Counted from the first letter of the stretch, positions 1 through 7,025 are shown. The stretch: 9,688 nt of DNA from SpSt-77 sp049972045 (GCA_049972045.1 JBMFKS010000106.1:1-9688), one strand, 5' to 3'. Translations and numbers: made by a program. Notes: generated by a model not told the origin, from the sequence alone.

Positions 1-24
1 GGCGCCACTTTCTCGGACTGCAGG

Positions 25-375
25 GTGGTGGAGAATGGGAAGGAGGAGCACCTGAGGAATATTCTGGACGACATCGCGCGCAACGTGGATCCGGAAAGGG
101 TTGAGATAATCTCGGACGCGATGAAGGCGATGATAGATCCCACGCGGATCAGGATAGTCGCCATGGCGAAGGTCAAGGGGAAGATCTACGCGTGCGAGGT
201 GGAGAGCGCGTTCGGCATCAGCGAGCCCATCGCGTCCTACCACCTCAGGTTCCTCGCCAAGGCGAAGGTCCTGGCCAGGAGGCGCGAGGGGAAGATGACC
301 GCGTACGTCCCCGGCGAGGGCATCGGTTGGGCCATCGCCGAGAAGGTTCTGGAGATGGCGAAGGGCCGGGACTGA
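25..375 (+). CDS. ArsR-family winged-helix transcriptional regulator
   Basis: The 116-residue product reads as a compact ArsR/SmtB-type DNA-binding protein. Residues about 24-50 (ERVEIISDAMKAMIDPTRIR) match the usual first helices with the DPTR motif. Residues about 57-77 form the helix-turn-helix, with recognition helix SEPIASYHLRFL, and residues about 82-95 form the beta wing (LARRREGKMTAYV). Family members are dimeric repressors, some of which sense metals. The metal-binding CxC of classical ArsR is not intact: only one cysteine, C57 in YACEVE, is present, so a non-metal signal or constitutive binding is plausible. The start is uncertain. GTG at 25 and GTG at 28 lack a clear ribosome-binding site, and the frame stays open to base 1, so the true start could lie outside the window. 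Its target is unknown, and nothing ties it to the cmr operon except distance. Confidence 0.85.
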   Translation: MVENGKEEHLRNILDDIARNVDPERVEIISDAMKAMIDPTRIRIVAMAKVKGKIYACEVESAFGISEPIASYHLRFLAKAKVLARRREGKMTAYVPGEGIGWAIAEKVLEMAKGRD

Positions 376-785
376 AGGACGGCGCGGCGCGCCTTGGAGC
401 TCCTCGCACGGTTCGCGCCCTCGACGGCGCATCGATGGACGGGAGGGACCCGATGGGCCTCGCGGCCGGCGCGGATTGCCTCCAGGTCCTCGGGCAAGAA
501 CTCACCGCTGCGCCTCGCTATGGTCCCCAGCACTGCCTCGAGGTACTCGCGGAGCCTGCGCGGGTCCGGCTCGGCGGCGCCCTCCAGCACAAGCCCCACC
601 TCCTCGTGTGCGACCACCCCCGCCTGGTACGCGGTGGGGCCGAGGTAGTGCCTGACGCGACGACGGCGTCCTCCCTCCCGGACCTCGTGGACCGCGTAAT
701 GGTTGATGCGGTCGCCGCCGCGCTCGCGTTCGTCCTGCTGGTGGAGGAGCCTGAGTGTCGCTCCAGGTTCGGCCGCGACTATCAT
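237..785 (-). CDS. Uncharacterised archaeal protein
   Basis: I do not recognise this 182-residue product as a named family. Residues 1-125 look like real protein, with strongly GC-biased third codon positions. They contain a basic strand with HYLGP at 46-50 (VREGGRRRRVRHYLGP) and an amphipathic acidic/basic helix around 74-90 (DPRRLREYLEAVLGTIA). A basic stretch followed by YLGP recalls small archaeal proteins of unknown function, but that is only an impression. From about residue 137 the frame runs antisense to the 3' part of the ArsR gene and its composition looks less protein-like, so the true C-terminus may be shorter or a frameshift may be present. ATG at 785 is the only start near the beginning of the frame. 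No ribosome-binding site or TATA box stands out upstream of it. The opposite-strand frame across the same stretch is judged a shadow. Confidence 0.5.
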   Translation of the reverse strand: MIVAAEPGATLRLLHQQDERERGGDRINHYAVHEVREGGRRRRVRHYLGPTAYQAGVVAHEEVGLVLEGAAEPDPRRLREYLEAVLGTIARRSGEFLPEDLEAIRAGREAHRVPPVHRCAVEGANRARSSKARRAVLQSRPFAISRTFSAMAQPMPSPGTYAVIFPSRLLARTFALARNLRW

Positions 786-880
786 GATTACGCGTCATCC
801 GTGCCGCCTTTCTCCCTGGATCCCGGGTGCCTTGCCAGGGGTTTGGGGTTCATCCGCGGGCTAGGGCGCGAGCCGCACCC

Positions 881-1015
881 GTGATTCACGCGTCGATCGC
901 TCGACAGTCCGTTGGGCCCATCGAGTTGACGCCATCTGATTTCCGAAACAGTTCTTCATTTTTACCGCCAGTGTGCATGAGTGAATCACGCTACAGGGTT
1001 GCCGGCGAGTTGACG
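881..1015. repeat. Duplicated two-motif module upstream of the cmr promoter
   Basis: The 288-base gene-free stretch before cmr4 contains two short motifs, each present twice in the same order and orientation. The first is the near-palindrome GTGATTCACG at 881-890 and GTGAATCACG at 981-990 (one mismatch, exactly 100 bases apart). The second is CGAGTTGACG at 922-931 and again, identical, at 1006-1015. The two modules differ in internal spacing (31 versus 15 bases), so this is not a CRISPR array. The GTGAWTCAC core is self-complementary, as expected for a dimeric regulator's site. Binding sites for a repressor or activator of the downstream operon are the simplest guess, but no function is shown by sequence alone. 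Nothing else was recognised between 786 and 1030. Confidence 0.4.
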
Positions 1016-1038
1016 GAGCCCAGCGGCGTGTAACAATG

Positions 1039-1048
1039 TTTATTAATA
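1039..1048 (+). promoter_or_regulatory. Archaeal TATA box for the cmr operon, probably leaderless
   Basis: TTTATTAATA is a good match to the archaeal TATA element and sits in a locally AT-rich patch within otherwise GC-rich DNA. Transcription usually starts about 25 bases beyond the box, here around 1069-1074, which is at or just before the cmr4 ATG at 1074. There is no Shine-Dalgarno sequence before that ATG. Both facts point to a leaderless mRNA for the first gene of the operon, a common arrangement in archaea. No second promoter was noticed inside the operon. Confidence 0.75.
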
Positions 1049-1073
1049 CCTTTTCCGCATATCTCTAAATGTA

Positions 1074-1946
1074 ATGTTGTCCGAATCCCGGCTTAAGGGT
1101 GGGTTGTTCTTGGCATATTCTGTGACCCCCGTTCACGCAGGCGCCGGGAGATCTCCCGGCGCCGTGGATCTGCCCGTGCAGCGTGATTCCATAGGATATC
1201 CAATCATCTTCTCGTCCTCGTTCAAGGGCGCCCTGAGGGATGGCGTGGCCGCTCGGCTGAAGGGTGAAACTGGGAATGATGGAGGGAATGAGAATCTCCT
1301 GAAGTGCTTCTTCGGGCCGGACGTGAAGGATACACAGAAGGAGTCGGGCAGGATAATCCTGACCGACCTGTTGCCGATTCTGTATCCCGTGGCCAACGAG
1401 GAATATGGCTACGTGTACGTGACGACCGAATACCTGCTCGGGATGGCGCGCGATCTCGTCGGCGTTGCATTGGGCGAGGAGAAAGGAAAGGAATTCATGC
1501 CTCCAGACAGAGAATCCTCGGAGTCACAGAAGCAGCTCCACACGCCGCTGGGGAGCATCGACGTGAAGTCCGTGCTGAGCCTCAAGGATCTGAAGGGCAG
1601 AACCCTGGGCTCCCTCGTGAGGGACAAGGTGTACGTCCTAGGGGACGACGCGGGCCTCTTGGTCGTCGAGTCCGCCCTGGTTAGGGTCACCAGGAACAGG
1701 CTGGATGAGAACAAACGGGTCGCAGGAGGAGCCCTCTGGACTGAGGAGTACATTCCGGCCGGGACCGTGATGGTCGGCGCCGCTTTCGACGGCGGCAGGA
1801 AGAATTCTTCATGTGATTCCTCCGGGCTCGGCAACGGGCCTGACGCCCTTGAACGGTTCGTGGGGCTATTGAACGGTGCAGTGATCACCGTCGGCGGCAA
1901 GGAGAGCATAGGAAGGGGGTTGCTCAGATTTGTCGCGTATACCTGA
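1074..1946 (+). CDS. cmr4: Cmr4, Cas7-family backbone and target-RNA nuclease subunit of the type III-B complex
   Basis: Cmr4 polymerises along the crRNA to form the backbone of the Cmr complex and cuts the bound target RNA at 6-base intervals. The 290-residue product has the usual family length. The N-terminus (AYSVTPVHAGAGRSPGAVD, residues 14-32) and the following LPVQRD...GYPIIFSSSFKGALRD (residues 33-56) are the hallmark Cmr4 RAMP signature. D32 corresponds to the catalytic aspartate of characterised Cmr4 proteins, so RNase activity is probably intact. The C-terminal glycine-rich RAMP loop is present at residues 273-286 (VGGKESIGRGLLRF). It is the first gene of the operon, starts at the only sensible ATG, lies just downstream of a TATA box and has no ribosome-binding site. 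By eye its codons are somewhat richer in A/T at third positions than those of the downstream genes. Confidence 0.95.
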   Translation: MLSESRLKGGLFLAYSVTPVHAGAGRSPGAVDLPVQRDSIGYPIIFSSSFKGALRDGVAARLKGETGNDGGNENLLKCFFGPDVKDTQKESGRIILTDLLPILYPVANEEYGYVYVTTEYLLGMARDLVGVALGEEKGKEFMPPDRESSESQKQLHTPLGSIDVKSVLSLKDLKGRTLGSLVRDKVYVLGDDAGLLVVESALVRVTRNRLDENKRVAGGALWTEEYIPAGTVMVGAAFDGGRKNSSCDSSGLGNGPDALERFVGLLNGAVITVGGKESIGRGLLRFVAYT

Positions 1947-2415
1947 CAGCGTGAGCTTCGCCGCTGACGTGGGCGCTAGGATGTACGGACTGTTGAAGGA
2001 CTCCGGGCAGCTGGGCCAGCAGAGGGCTGGCAGTGGTTCCTCCAAGATGGGGTTGGTCAGGAGGGCCCAGGAGTTCCCCAGCCTTGTGCTCTCAATAGGT
2101 TTGTCGCCGGCCGTCACCTTCTACATGGCTAAGGCGGGCGATGGCCTGAGGGAGCTGGGCAAGCTCATCGGCTGCCTCGGCGGGAAGGGCGAGGGATGCG
2201 AGTCCTGGGAAAAGGAGCTCTCGCGTGAAGAGGGAAAGGGCTACACGGGCTACCTCGCGATACTCGTCGCGGCCCTCTCTAGGCTGGGCGTGGCGCCCCC
2301 GTCAAACGACTATCGGGGCATGCTGGAGGCCGTGAGGGGCCTCGACGTGAGGCGTCAGAGGCTCCTGATGCCGTACATCATCGAGGTAAAGAAGGTTCTG
2401 GAGGCCCTGGAGTGA
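1930..2415 (+). CDS. cmr5: Cmr5, small (Cas11-type) subunit of the type III-B complex
   Basis: Cmr5 is the small alpha-helical subunit that forms the inner filament beside the Cmr4 backbone and helps hold target RNA. The 161-residue product has the expected size and pattern: an N-terminal helix, then RAQEFPSLVLSIGLSPAVTFYMAK (about residues 45-68), the family's conserved region before a hydrophobic helix, then a helical C-terminus. Two cysteines, C82 and C90, flank a glycine-rich loop and could form a disulfide. The chosen start is TTG at 1930, overlapping the cmr4 end by 17 bases and preceded by a G-rich stretch (1913-1919). GTG at 1951, four bases past the cmr4 stop, is the alternative but has no ribosome-binding site. 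Confidence 0.92.
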   Translation: MSRIPDSVSFAADVGARMYGLLKDSGQLGQQRAGSGSSKMGLVRRAQEFPSLVLSIGLSPAVTFYMAKAGDGLRELGKLIGCLGGKGEGCESWEKELSREEGKGYTGYLAILVAALSRLGVAPPSNDYRGMLEAVRGLDVRRQRLLMPYIIEVKKVLEALE

Positions 2416-3644
2416 TGTGCGCGCAGGCGTCCTGGAGCGCGGAGAATGTCCTGGGGAGGCTGGCGATCCTGGACGCGACCTTCGTCCCGGTGACTCCCTG
2501 GTGGGGCGGAGGGCCGAGCGGGTATACCACGCGTTTTCCGTCCGCCGGATCAATAGTCGGTCGGGTCAGGTGGTTCCTCAGGACCGTCTACAACAGGTTC
2601 TGCGCCGAACCGGGGGAACTGTACAACTACAGGGCATCCATGGAGTTCGTCGATGAAATCATTGGCTCAACCGAATCCGCGTCCAGTTACCTGTTCCGGG
2701 TGGAGGAGCGCGAGCGCAGGTACGAAGTTCCTCCTGGCGTGAGGGAGATACCGAGGGTCAAGCTGGCCACCCTCAGGAAGAAGGGCGGCCGCGAGGGCAC
2801 CGCGATGGAAGGAGATCGCGGGGACGTCGGGCTCAGCTGGACTGAAGGACACGAAAATGTGCCGGTGTGGGGGAGCTCCTTCAGGATGATCGTACGCATG
2901 AGGGCGAACTCCCCGAAGGGCTCGGGCCCCGCGGTGGCCGGCGCGACGCTCCTGACGCTGGCCTACATAGGTGCGGGGAAGGCTGCCTCACGTGGCTTCG
3001 GGAGGTTCTACCCGGACATGTCGAGACGGGGGCCTGCGCAGGGCATGCCGTCGAGGGATGTGCGCGTCCAGGCGATCGCCGAGCACATATGGAGGGGCGA
3101 ATACAAAGAGGCGTTCTCCAAGTACTACGAGCTCTTCAAGAAGGAGGCGTGCGTGGATAAATCGCCTAGGGTGAACGACTGGAGGGCCTCGGCGGTCCCC
3201 CTCGCTCCCATCGTCGGCTCCGCGCACCCGGAACGGGCCGACGTCATCACCGAGGTGCCGTACAACGGCAACGTAATCCAGGCGCTAGTGGACTTGGGAA
3301 GATGCTTTATGGGGACTACGTGGCGGAGCTGTGGCATCGACGATGTCTCGGCCTACACGAGGCTCCTGGGCCGTCCCAGGTTCAGGCCGAGCGACGCGCT
3401 GAGGAGGATCTCGGCCGTGGTCGGAACGCCGGTGCCCTTGCCCCCGATATCCTCAGGAGCGGGAGGGCCAGCGCCCAGCGCGTCTAGGATGCTGCTTCTG
3501 CCCTTCATGTCCCTGGATGACCACGTGAAAAAGGGCGGCCTCACCGGAGGTGCAGGATACGCGGAGCACCTGATGGACAACCTATCGAAGGTGTGCGGGA
3601 AGGTGAGGCGGTGTGCGAGCGGTCCTGCGCGCGGCTGGAGGTGA
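2412..3644 (+). CDS. cmr1: Cmr1, RAMP subunit at the crRNA 3' end of the type III-B complex
   Basis: Cmr1 caps the crRNA 3' end of the Cmr complex and contributes to target capture. The 410-residue product shows the N-terminal RAMP signature LDATFVPVTPWWGGG (about residues 19-33), followed by FPSAGSIVGRVRWFLRTVYN, the Cmr1 version of the P-S-x-x-G-x-x-R-W motif. A glycine-rich loop GAGKAASRGFGRF lies near residues 187-199. The length fits the longer archaeal Cmr1 proteins. The start is GTG at 2412 (four-base GTGA overlap with cmr5, with GGAGG at 2400-2404 seven bases upstream) or ATG at 2415 one codon later; the choice changes one residue. Most of its cysteines fall into close pairs in the C-terminal third (DLGRC...RSC, KVCGKVRRC). 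Confidence 0.93.
   Translation: MMCAQASWSAENVLGRLAILDATFVPVTPWWGGGPSGYTTRFPSAGSIVGRVRWFLRTVYNRFCAEPGELYNYRASMEFVDEIIGSTESASSYLFRVEERERRYEVPPGVREIPRVKLATLRKKGGREGTAMEGDRGDVGLSWTEGHENVPVWGSSFRMIVRMRANSPKGSGPAVAGATLLTLAYIGAGKAASRGFGRFYPDMSRRGPAQGMPSRDVRVQAIAEHIWRGEYKEAFSKYYELFKKEACVDKSPRVNDWRASAVPLAPIVGSAHPERADVITEVPYNGNVIQALVDLGRCFMGTTWRSCGIDDVSAYTRLLGRPRFRPSDALRRISAVVGTPVPLPPISSGAGGPAPSASRMLLLPFMSLDDHVKKGGLTGGAGYAEHLMDNLSKVCGKVRRCASGPARGWR
3637..3644 (+). promoter_or_regulatory. Shine-Dalgarno site of cmr6
   Basis: GGAGGTGA is a full match to the archaeal anti-Shine-Dalgarno complement. It ends exactly at the cmr1 stop codon and lies five bases before GTG at 3650. This favours GTG 3650 over the four-base-overlap GTG at 3641, which falls inside the site itself, and over GTG at 3593. 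Confidence 0.65.
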
Positions 3645-3649
3645 AGGAC

Positions 3650-4387
3650 GTGCCCAATATGCTCCTTAAGGTCCTGAGCATGATGGTCGAGGGTGATCGT
3701 CAGTGCATAATGAAGGGCGGCGGGCGCCCGACCGATAACTGCCTGACGGAGTCTCGTAGGAAGGTCCTCGAGTACATCGTCGGAGAGTACTCGAGTACAT
3801 CGTCGGAGAGGTTCGCCAAGGTCCTGGAATACCTGAAGGACGTCGAGGAATCGCTGGGGAACTCCGGGCTCGACTACCTGAGCATAAAGATGACCACCAG
3901 GTCCAACATGGTGCTCGGCTGGAGCCCCCTCTACTTCGTGTCCGAGGTGCCGATTGCGTGGGATATGATACTTGATACATTCTACGTGCCGGCGTCTGCG
4001 GTCAAGGGGATCGTGAAGAGCTCCCTGTCGGTGGCCGGGAGCGGCTGCGTCGAGGAGCTCATGGGGAGCAGGGACGGCATCGGCAGGGCGATCGTGCTCG
4101 ACGCGTATCCGGTTGGAGCCGAGGGGAGGGCGCTCACGCTGGACGTCCTGACGCCGCACTACAGGCCAGAGGTGCGCGACGGCAACGAGTACGACGTGCG
4201 CCCCATCCCCATACCGCACGTGGTGGTCTCGCCGGGGGTCAGGTTCAGGACCTTCCTGGCCTACCGCCCGGGGGGCAAGTGCGACGCGAGGCGCGAGCTC
4301 GAGGAGGCCCTCAGGCTATCCGCGGAGCTCGGATGGGGGAGGAGGACCACTCGCGGCTACGGTGTGATGGAGGTGAGCATCAGTTGA
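3650..4387 (+). CDS. cmr6: Cmr6, RAMP subunit of the type III-B complex
   Basis: Cmr6 is a Cas7-like subunit that sits next to Cmr1 at the crRNA 3' end of the complex. The 245-residue product has the family marks: TFYVPASAVKGIVKSSLS in the middle (the RAMP P-x-S-x-x-K-G motif), IVLDAYPVGA followed by LTLDVLTPHY (the Cmr6 D-A-P and D-x-x-x-P-H-Y pattern), and the C-terminal glycine-rich loop GWGRRTTRGYGVMEV at about residues 228-242. The start was chosen from the Shine-Dalgarno site at 3637-3644. In-frame GTG codons at 3641 and 3593 would add 3 or 19 residues. A 23-base out-of-phase tandem duplication covers residues 40-54, a variable N-terminal part of the protein; without it the upstream frame would hit stop codons, so the gene needs both copies. 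Confidence 0.92.
   Translation: MPNMLLKVLSMMVEGDRQCIMKGGGRPTDNCLTESRRKVLEYIVGEYSSTSSERFAKVLEYLKDVEESLGNSGLDYLSIKMTTRSNMVLGWSPLYFVSEVPIAWDMILDTFYVPASAVKGIVKSSLSVAGSGCVEELMGSRDGIGRAIVLDAYPVGAEGRALTLDVLTPHYRPEVRDGNEYDVRPIPIPHVVVSPGVRFRTFLAYRPGGKCDARRELEEALRLSAELGWGRRTTRGYGVMEVSIS
3767..3810. repeat. 23-base tandem duplication inside cmr6 with a palindrome at the junction
   Basis: Bases 3767-3787 are repeated exactly at 3790-3810 (21 identical bases, period 23). Because 23 is not a multiple of three, the two copies are read in different frames, giving LEYIVGE in the first and YSSTSSER across the second. A perfect 12-base palindrome, GTACTCGAGTAC (3787-3798), spans the junction. It could be the scar of replication slippage or, less likely, an assembly error. 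Confidence 0.85.
4369..4376 (+). promoter_or_regulatory. Shine-Dalgarno site of cas10
   Basis: GGAGGTGA, inside the end of cmr6, lies seven bases before TTG at 4384. It decides the cas10 start: that TTG also overlaps the cmr6 stop by four bases (TTGA), and the predicted protein then begins a few residues before the conserved HD motif, as in other Cmr2 proteins. Confidence 0.7.
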
Positions 4388-7020
4388 GCGGTCTGAACGT
4401 TCTGGACCTGAAGACCGTGGCGTACTTCCACGATCCCCCCTGGAAGGCCTGGGTGATATGGGGAAAGCACAGGCTGCTGCCGGGCGGGAGCGACGCGATT
4501 CAAGCGCACGAGGCCGACGCGCTGAACCTGCTGTCGGAGCTCGGGCTCAGGGTCGACGAGTTTCCGCCCGAGGTCAGGGTCGCGGACAGGCTGGCCGCAT
4601 CGCTCGACAGGTGGGTGATCGGGGGTGACGCGGGCGGTGGCTCCACGTATAAGTTAGTGAAGAGGAACATATTCGTGCCCGAGATCTCGCACGACTTCGG
4701 GAATGAGGTGGGCCGGGATCCCCTCTCCGGCGTGGACGGCTACGTGCGCAGGCTCGGCGGCATCGCGAGAAATGCGGGGAACCTCAGGCACCATGCCCTG
4801 GAGTTCGCGGCCCCCCTCCTGTGGTACGATGAGTTCCCCTTCGCGGTTCCCTCGGCCGACACCCGCGCCCTGACCCACACCATATTCGATCACGCGGAGG
4901 CCACCGCAGCGCTGGCCCCCCTGGTCGGGTGCGATGGGCGCAGGGCATCCCTGAGGGGATGGCTGGTCCAGCTGGAGGTCCAGTCCGTGCAGGAACTGCT
5001 GGGATACAGCCGGAAGGTGCGCGACCTCTGGGCTGCGAGCTGGATAACCTCCTACCTCCTCTGGGCGGCCGCGCAGGGGTTCGTGGAGAGGTTCGGCCCC
5101 GACATCTCCCTCAGGCCGGAGCTGGGGCTCAATCACTTCTACATATCGTGGCTCCTGGGGAGGGTCCCAGGGGTGCGCCAGGAGCTCGGGCGGCTGGCGA
5201 ACAGGTTCGCCCTCTACGGGTCCGCGCCGAGGATCCCGATGATCGGGGACAAGGTCCTGCTCCTGATCCCGCCGGATGGGCTGGATGACGCGGGGAAGGT
5301 GGAGGATATGGCCTCGGATGGCGTCAGGAGGGCGTGGAACGCGCTGGCGAGGAGGACGATCGGCGAACCCCCGGGCGATGGACCCCGCAGGAAGTACGTG
5401 GAGGCGGCGCTCCAGGACCCGCCGTTCGAGGTCACGGTGCACGCGCTGAACCTGGGGGACGAGTTCGAGGCATTCAGCAGCAAAGCCGGGGTGGACCTGA
5501 ACTGTGAGGGATACGTGGATCCAAGATATGCCTGGCTTTTCACTTACCTGTTGAGGCGCCTCGGTCGGGCGTCCCTCCGCCACAAGCTGTCCTACGGCTC
5601 CTCCTCCACGAACGTCGTGTCGGCCGTGGAGGAGCTGACGTCGTCCAGCTACGAGCTCTGCACGATGTGCGGCGTGATGCCCGCCGCCTATGACTGCGGG
5701 AATGAGCTGCACAGGGCGAGGTTCGACATGGACGAACACGAGAGGCTCTGCCCCTACTGCGCCGTCAAGCGCGGGACGCACGACGCGTTCGTGGATGCGC
5801 TCAATGAACTTGGCATGCACGCCGTCCATGAGGGGGAGGAGATACCGTCGACGACCGAGCTGGCTCTCACGGACTTCCTGAAGTGGATCGACGTTCGCGG
5901 CAGCGCGAAACTGGTGGATTCGCTCGCGGGATGCATGGACGGCTCCGAGAGCGCCTGCGGGCAGGCCGACGAGCTCCTCAGGTCATCCGGCAGGGACCGG
6001 GGGCTGGATGGGAAGGCGCGCGAGATGCTCGCGAAGCTCGGCAGCAGGTACTACGCTATCGTGAAGGGGGACGGTGACTGGCTGGGCCGCGTGTGGGCCG
6101 GATATCCGGGCGATGGCGGGACTGGCGCCGTCAGGGGTTTGAGTTCGTACGCCGCCCAGATGGGCCTCCGGGAGGAGGACCTGAAGGACCTGATGGAATC
6201 GTACTACGGAATATTCGGGCGCGACGACCGCGCGGATGTGCCGGTTCCGGTGACCCCGGCGTACGCCTACGCGATATCGCGCGCACTCAGCGCCCAGGCC
6301 GTATCGGACGTGGAGAAGCTGAAATCCAGCGGGGCGCTCACCATCTACGTGGGCGGAGACGACCTCCTGGCGCTGGCGCCTCTCAGGCTGAGCTCGGGCG
6401 ACGAGTTCAGATTCAGGTACGTGCCGCTCGACATCGTGAAGCAGACCAGGAGCGGTTACTGGGGAGGCGGGATCGACGGCTTCGCGACGATCGCTGGCGC
6501 CGTCTTCGACTCGCTGAGGGGCTATGGAAGGAGCTACGCGGTCTTCGTCGCGCATCACAGGGATCCGCTGCCCCTCGCGATACGCCGCGCGACCGAGCTC
6601 CTGGAGAAGAAGGACGGCGTGAAGGGAAAGGACGTCCTGTTCATCTCCTCTGGGAGAGGCGTGGGCGAGCTCGAGTTCGCCGCGTTCAGGCTGGGCGGGG
6701 ACTCCGGGCAGGACGTAATAGGGAAGACGGAGGAGTTACTGCGCGCGCTAGACGCGGAGATCCTCAGCTCAAACTCACCCCGCGACCTCCTCGAGCTGGA
6801 GGATTACTCGAGGATTGCCCTGAAGGACGACGGGTTCGCCGAGGCCTACAGGGGGATGGTCAGGAGGACTGTCAGGCGCAACTGCTCCGGGTCCGATGAG
6901 GACTGTGACCGCATCGAGGAGCTTCTCGCGAGTGCTGCCGCGCTCCCGCCGTGTGAAGGCAGGCCGTGCCACGGGGATCTGCTGACGTCGGCCACGCTTG
7001 CGGCCACGCACATGAGGTGA
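4384..7020 (+). CDS. cas10: Cas10 (Cmr2), large subunit: HD nuclease and cyclic oligoadenylate synthase
   Basis: Cas10 is the signalling subunit of type III effectors. On target RNA binding it can cut single-stranded DNA with its HD domain and make cyclic oligoadenylates from ATP with its Palm domains. The 878-residue product keeps all key motifs. HDPPWK at residues 16-21 is the HD nuclease signature, with a second conserved block THTIFDH at 164-170. A zinc-binding cluster is formed by C426 and C429 (CTMC) and C456 and C459 (CPYC), with C438 between. The first Palm has KGDGDWLG at 561-568. The second Palm carries the catalytic GGDD at 657-660 (IYVGGDDLLALAPL). The tail holds four more cysteines (834, 841, 857, 862). 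The start is TTG 4384, based on its Shine-Dalgarno site and four-base overlap with cmr6; upstream ATG codons at 4279 and 4333 would only translate cmr6 sequence in another frame. Confidence 0.96.
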   Translation: MSGLNVLDLKTVAYFHDPPWKAWVIWGKHRLLPGGSDAIQAHEADALNLLSELGLRVDEFPPEVRVADRLAASLDRWVIGGDAGGGSTYKLVKRNIFVPEISHDFGNEVGRDPLSGVDGYVRRLGGIARNAGNLRHHALEFAAPLLWYDEFPFAVPSADTRALTHTIFDHAEATAALAPLVGCDGRRASLRGWLVQLEVQSVQELLGYSRKVRDLWAASWITSYLLWAAAQGFVERFGPDISLRPELGLNHFYISWLLGRVPGVRQELGRLANRFALYGSAPRIPMIGDKVLLLIPPDGLDDAGKVEDMASDGVRRAWNALARRTIGEPPGDGPRRKYVEAALQDPPFEVTVHALNLGDEFEAFSSKAGVDLNCEGYVDPRYAWLFTYLLRRLGRASLRHKLSYGSSSTNVVSAVEELTSSSYELCTMCGVMPAAYDCGNELHRARFDMDEHERLCPYCAVKRGTHDAFVDALNELGMHAVHEGEEIPSTTELALTDFLKWIDVRGSAKLVDSLAGCMDGSESACGQADELLRSSGRDRGLDGKAREMLAKLGSRYYAIVKGDGDWLGRVWAGYPGDGGTGAVRGLSSYAAQMGLREEDLKDLMESYYGIFGRDDRADVPVPVTPAYAYAISRALSAQAVSDVEKLKSSGALTIYVGGDDLLALAPLRLSSGDEFRFRYVPLDIVKQTRSGYWGGGIDGFATIAGAVFDSLRGYGRSYAVFVAHHRDPLPLAIRRATELLEKKDGVKGKDVLFISSGRGVGELEFAAFRLGGDSGQDVIGKTEELLRALDAEILSSNSPRDLLELEDYSRIALKDDGFAEAYRGMVRRTVRRNCSGSDEDCDRIEELLASAAALPPCEGRPCHGDLLTSATLAATHMR
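7014..7020 (+). promoter_or_regulatory. Shine-Dalgarno site of cmr3
   Basis: GAGGTGA at the very end of cas10 is followed by three consecutive in-frame ATG codons (7020, 7023, 7026). The usual spacing of five bases points to ATG 7026. The earlier ATGs and GTG 7017 would overlap or abut the site. Confidence 0.55.
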
Positions 7021-7025
7021 TGATG

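Noticed and set aside
840..860. Possible tRNA T-arm (GGGGTTCATCC)
   Set aside because: The loop lacks the conserved adenosine at the T-loop position and no acceptor, D or anticodon stems could be built around it.
192..884. Long plus-strand open frame of 230 codons
   Set aside because: It is a second frame of the ArsR gene continuing antisense to the minus-strand gene. Its composition (runs of R, G, P, H) is that of a GC-rich shadow.
881..1015. Remnant CRISPR repeats
   Set aside because: The repeated motifs are only 10 bases long, the two modules differ in internal spacing, and there are no further units.
827..1033. Short plus-strand open frame of 68 codons before cmr4
   Set aside because: No ribosome-binding site or promoter, unremarkable composition, and it covers the repeated motifs upstream of the operon.
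4279..4383. Longer N-terminus for Cas10 starting at ATG 4279 or 4333
   Set aside because: The added residues are cmr6 coding sequence in another frame. TTG 4384 has a Shine-Dalgarno site seven bases upstream and places the HD motif at the usual distance.
4654..5829. 391-codon minus-strand open frame opposite cas10
   Set aside because: It lies wholly antisense to confirmed cas10 coding sequence, has H/R/P/E-rich shadow composition and no start signals. Other long minus-strand frames opposite cmr1, cmr6, cmr3 and csx1 were dropped for the same reason.
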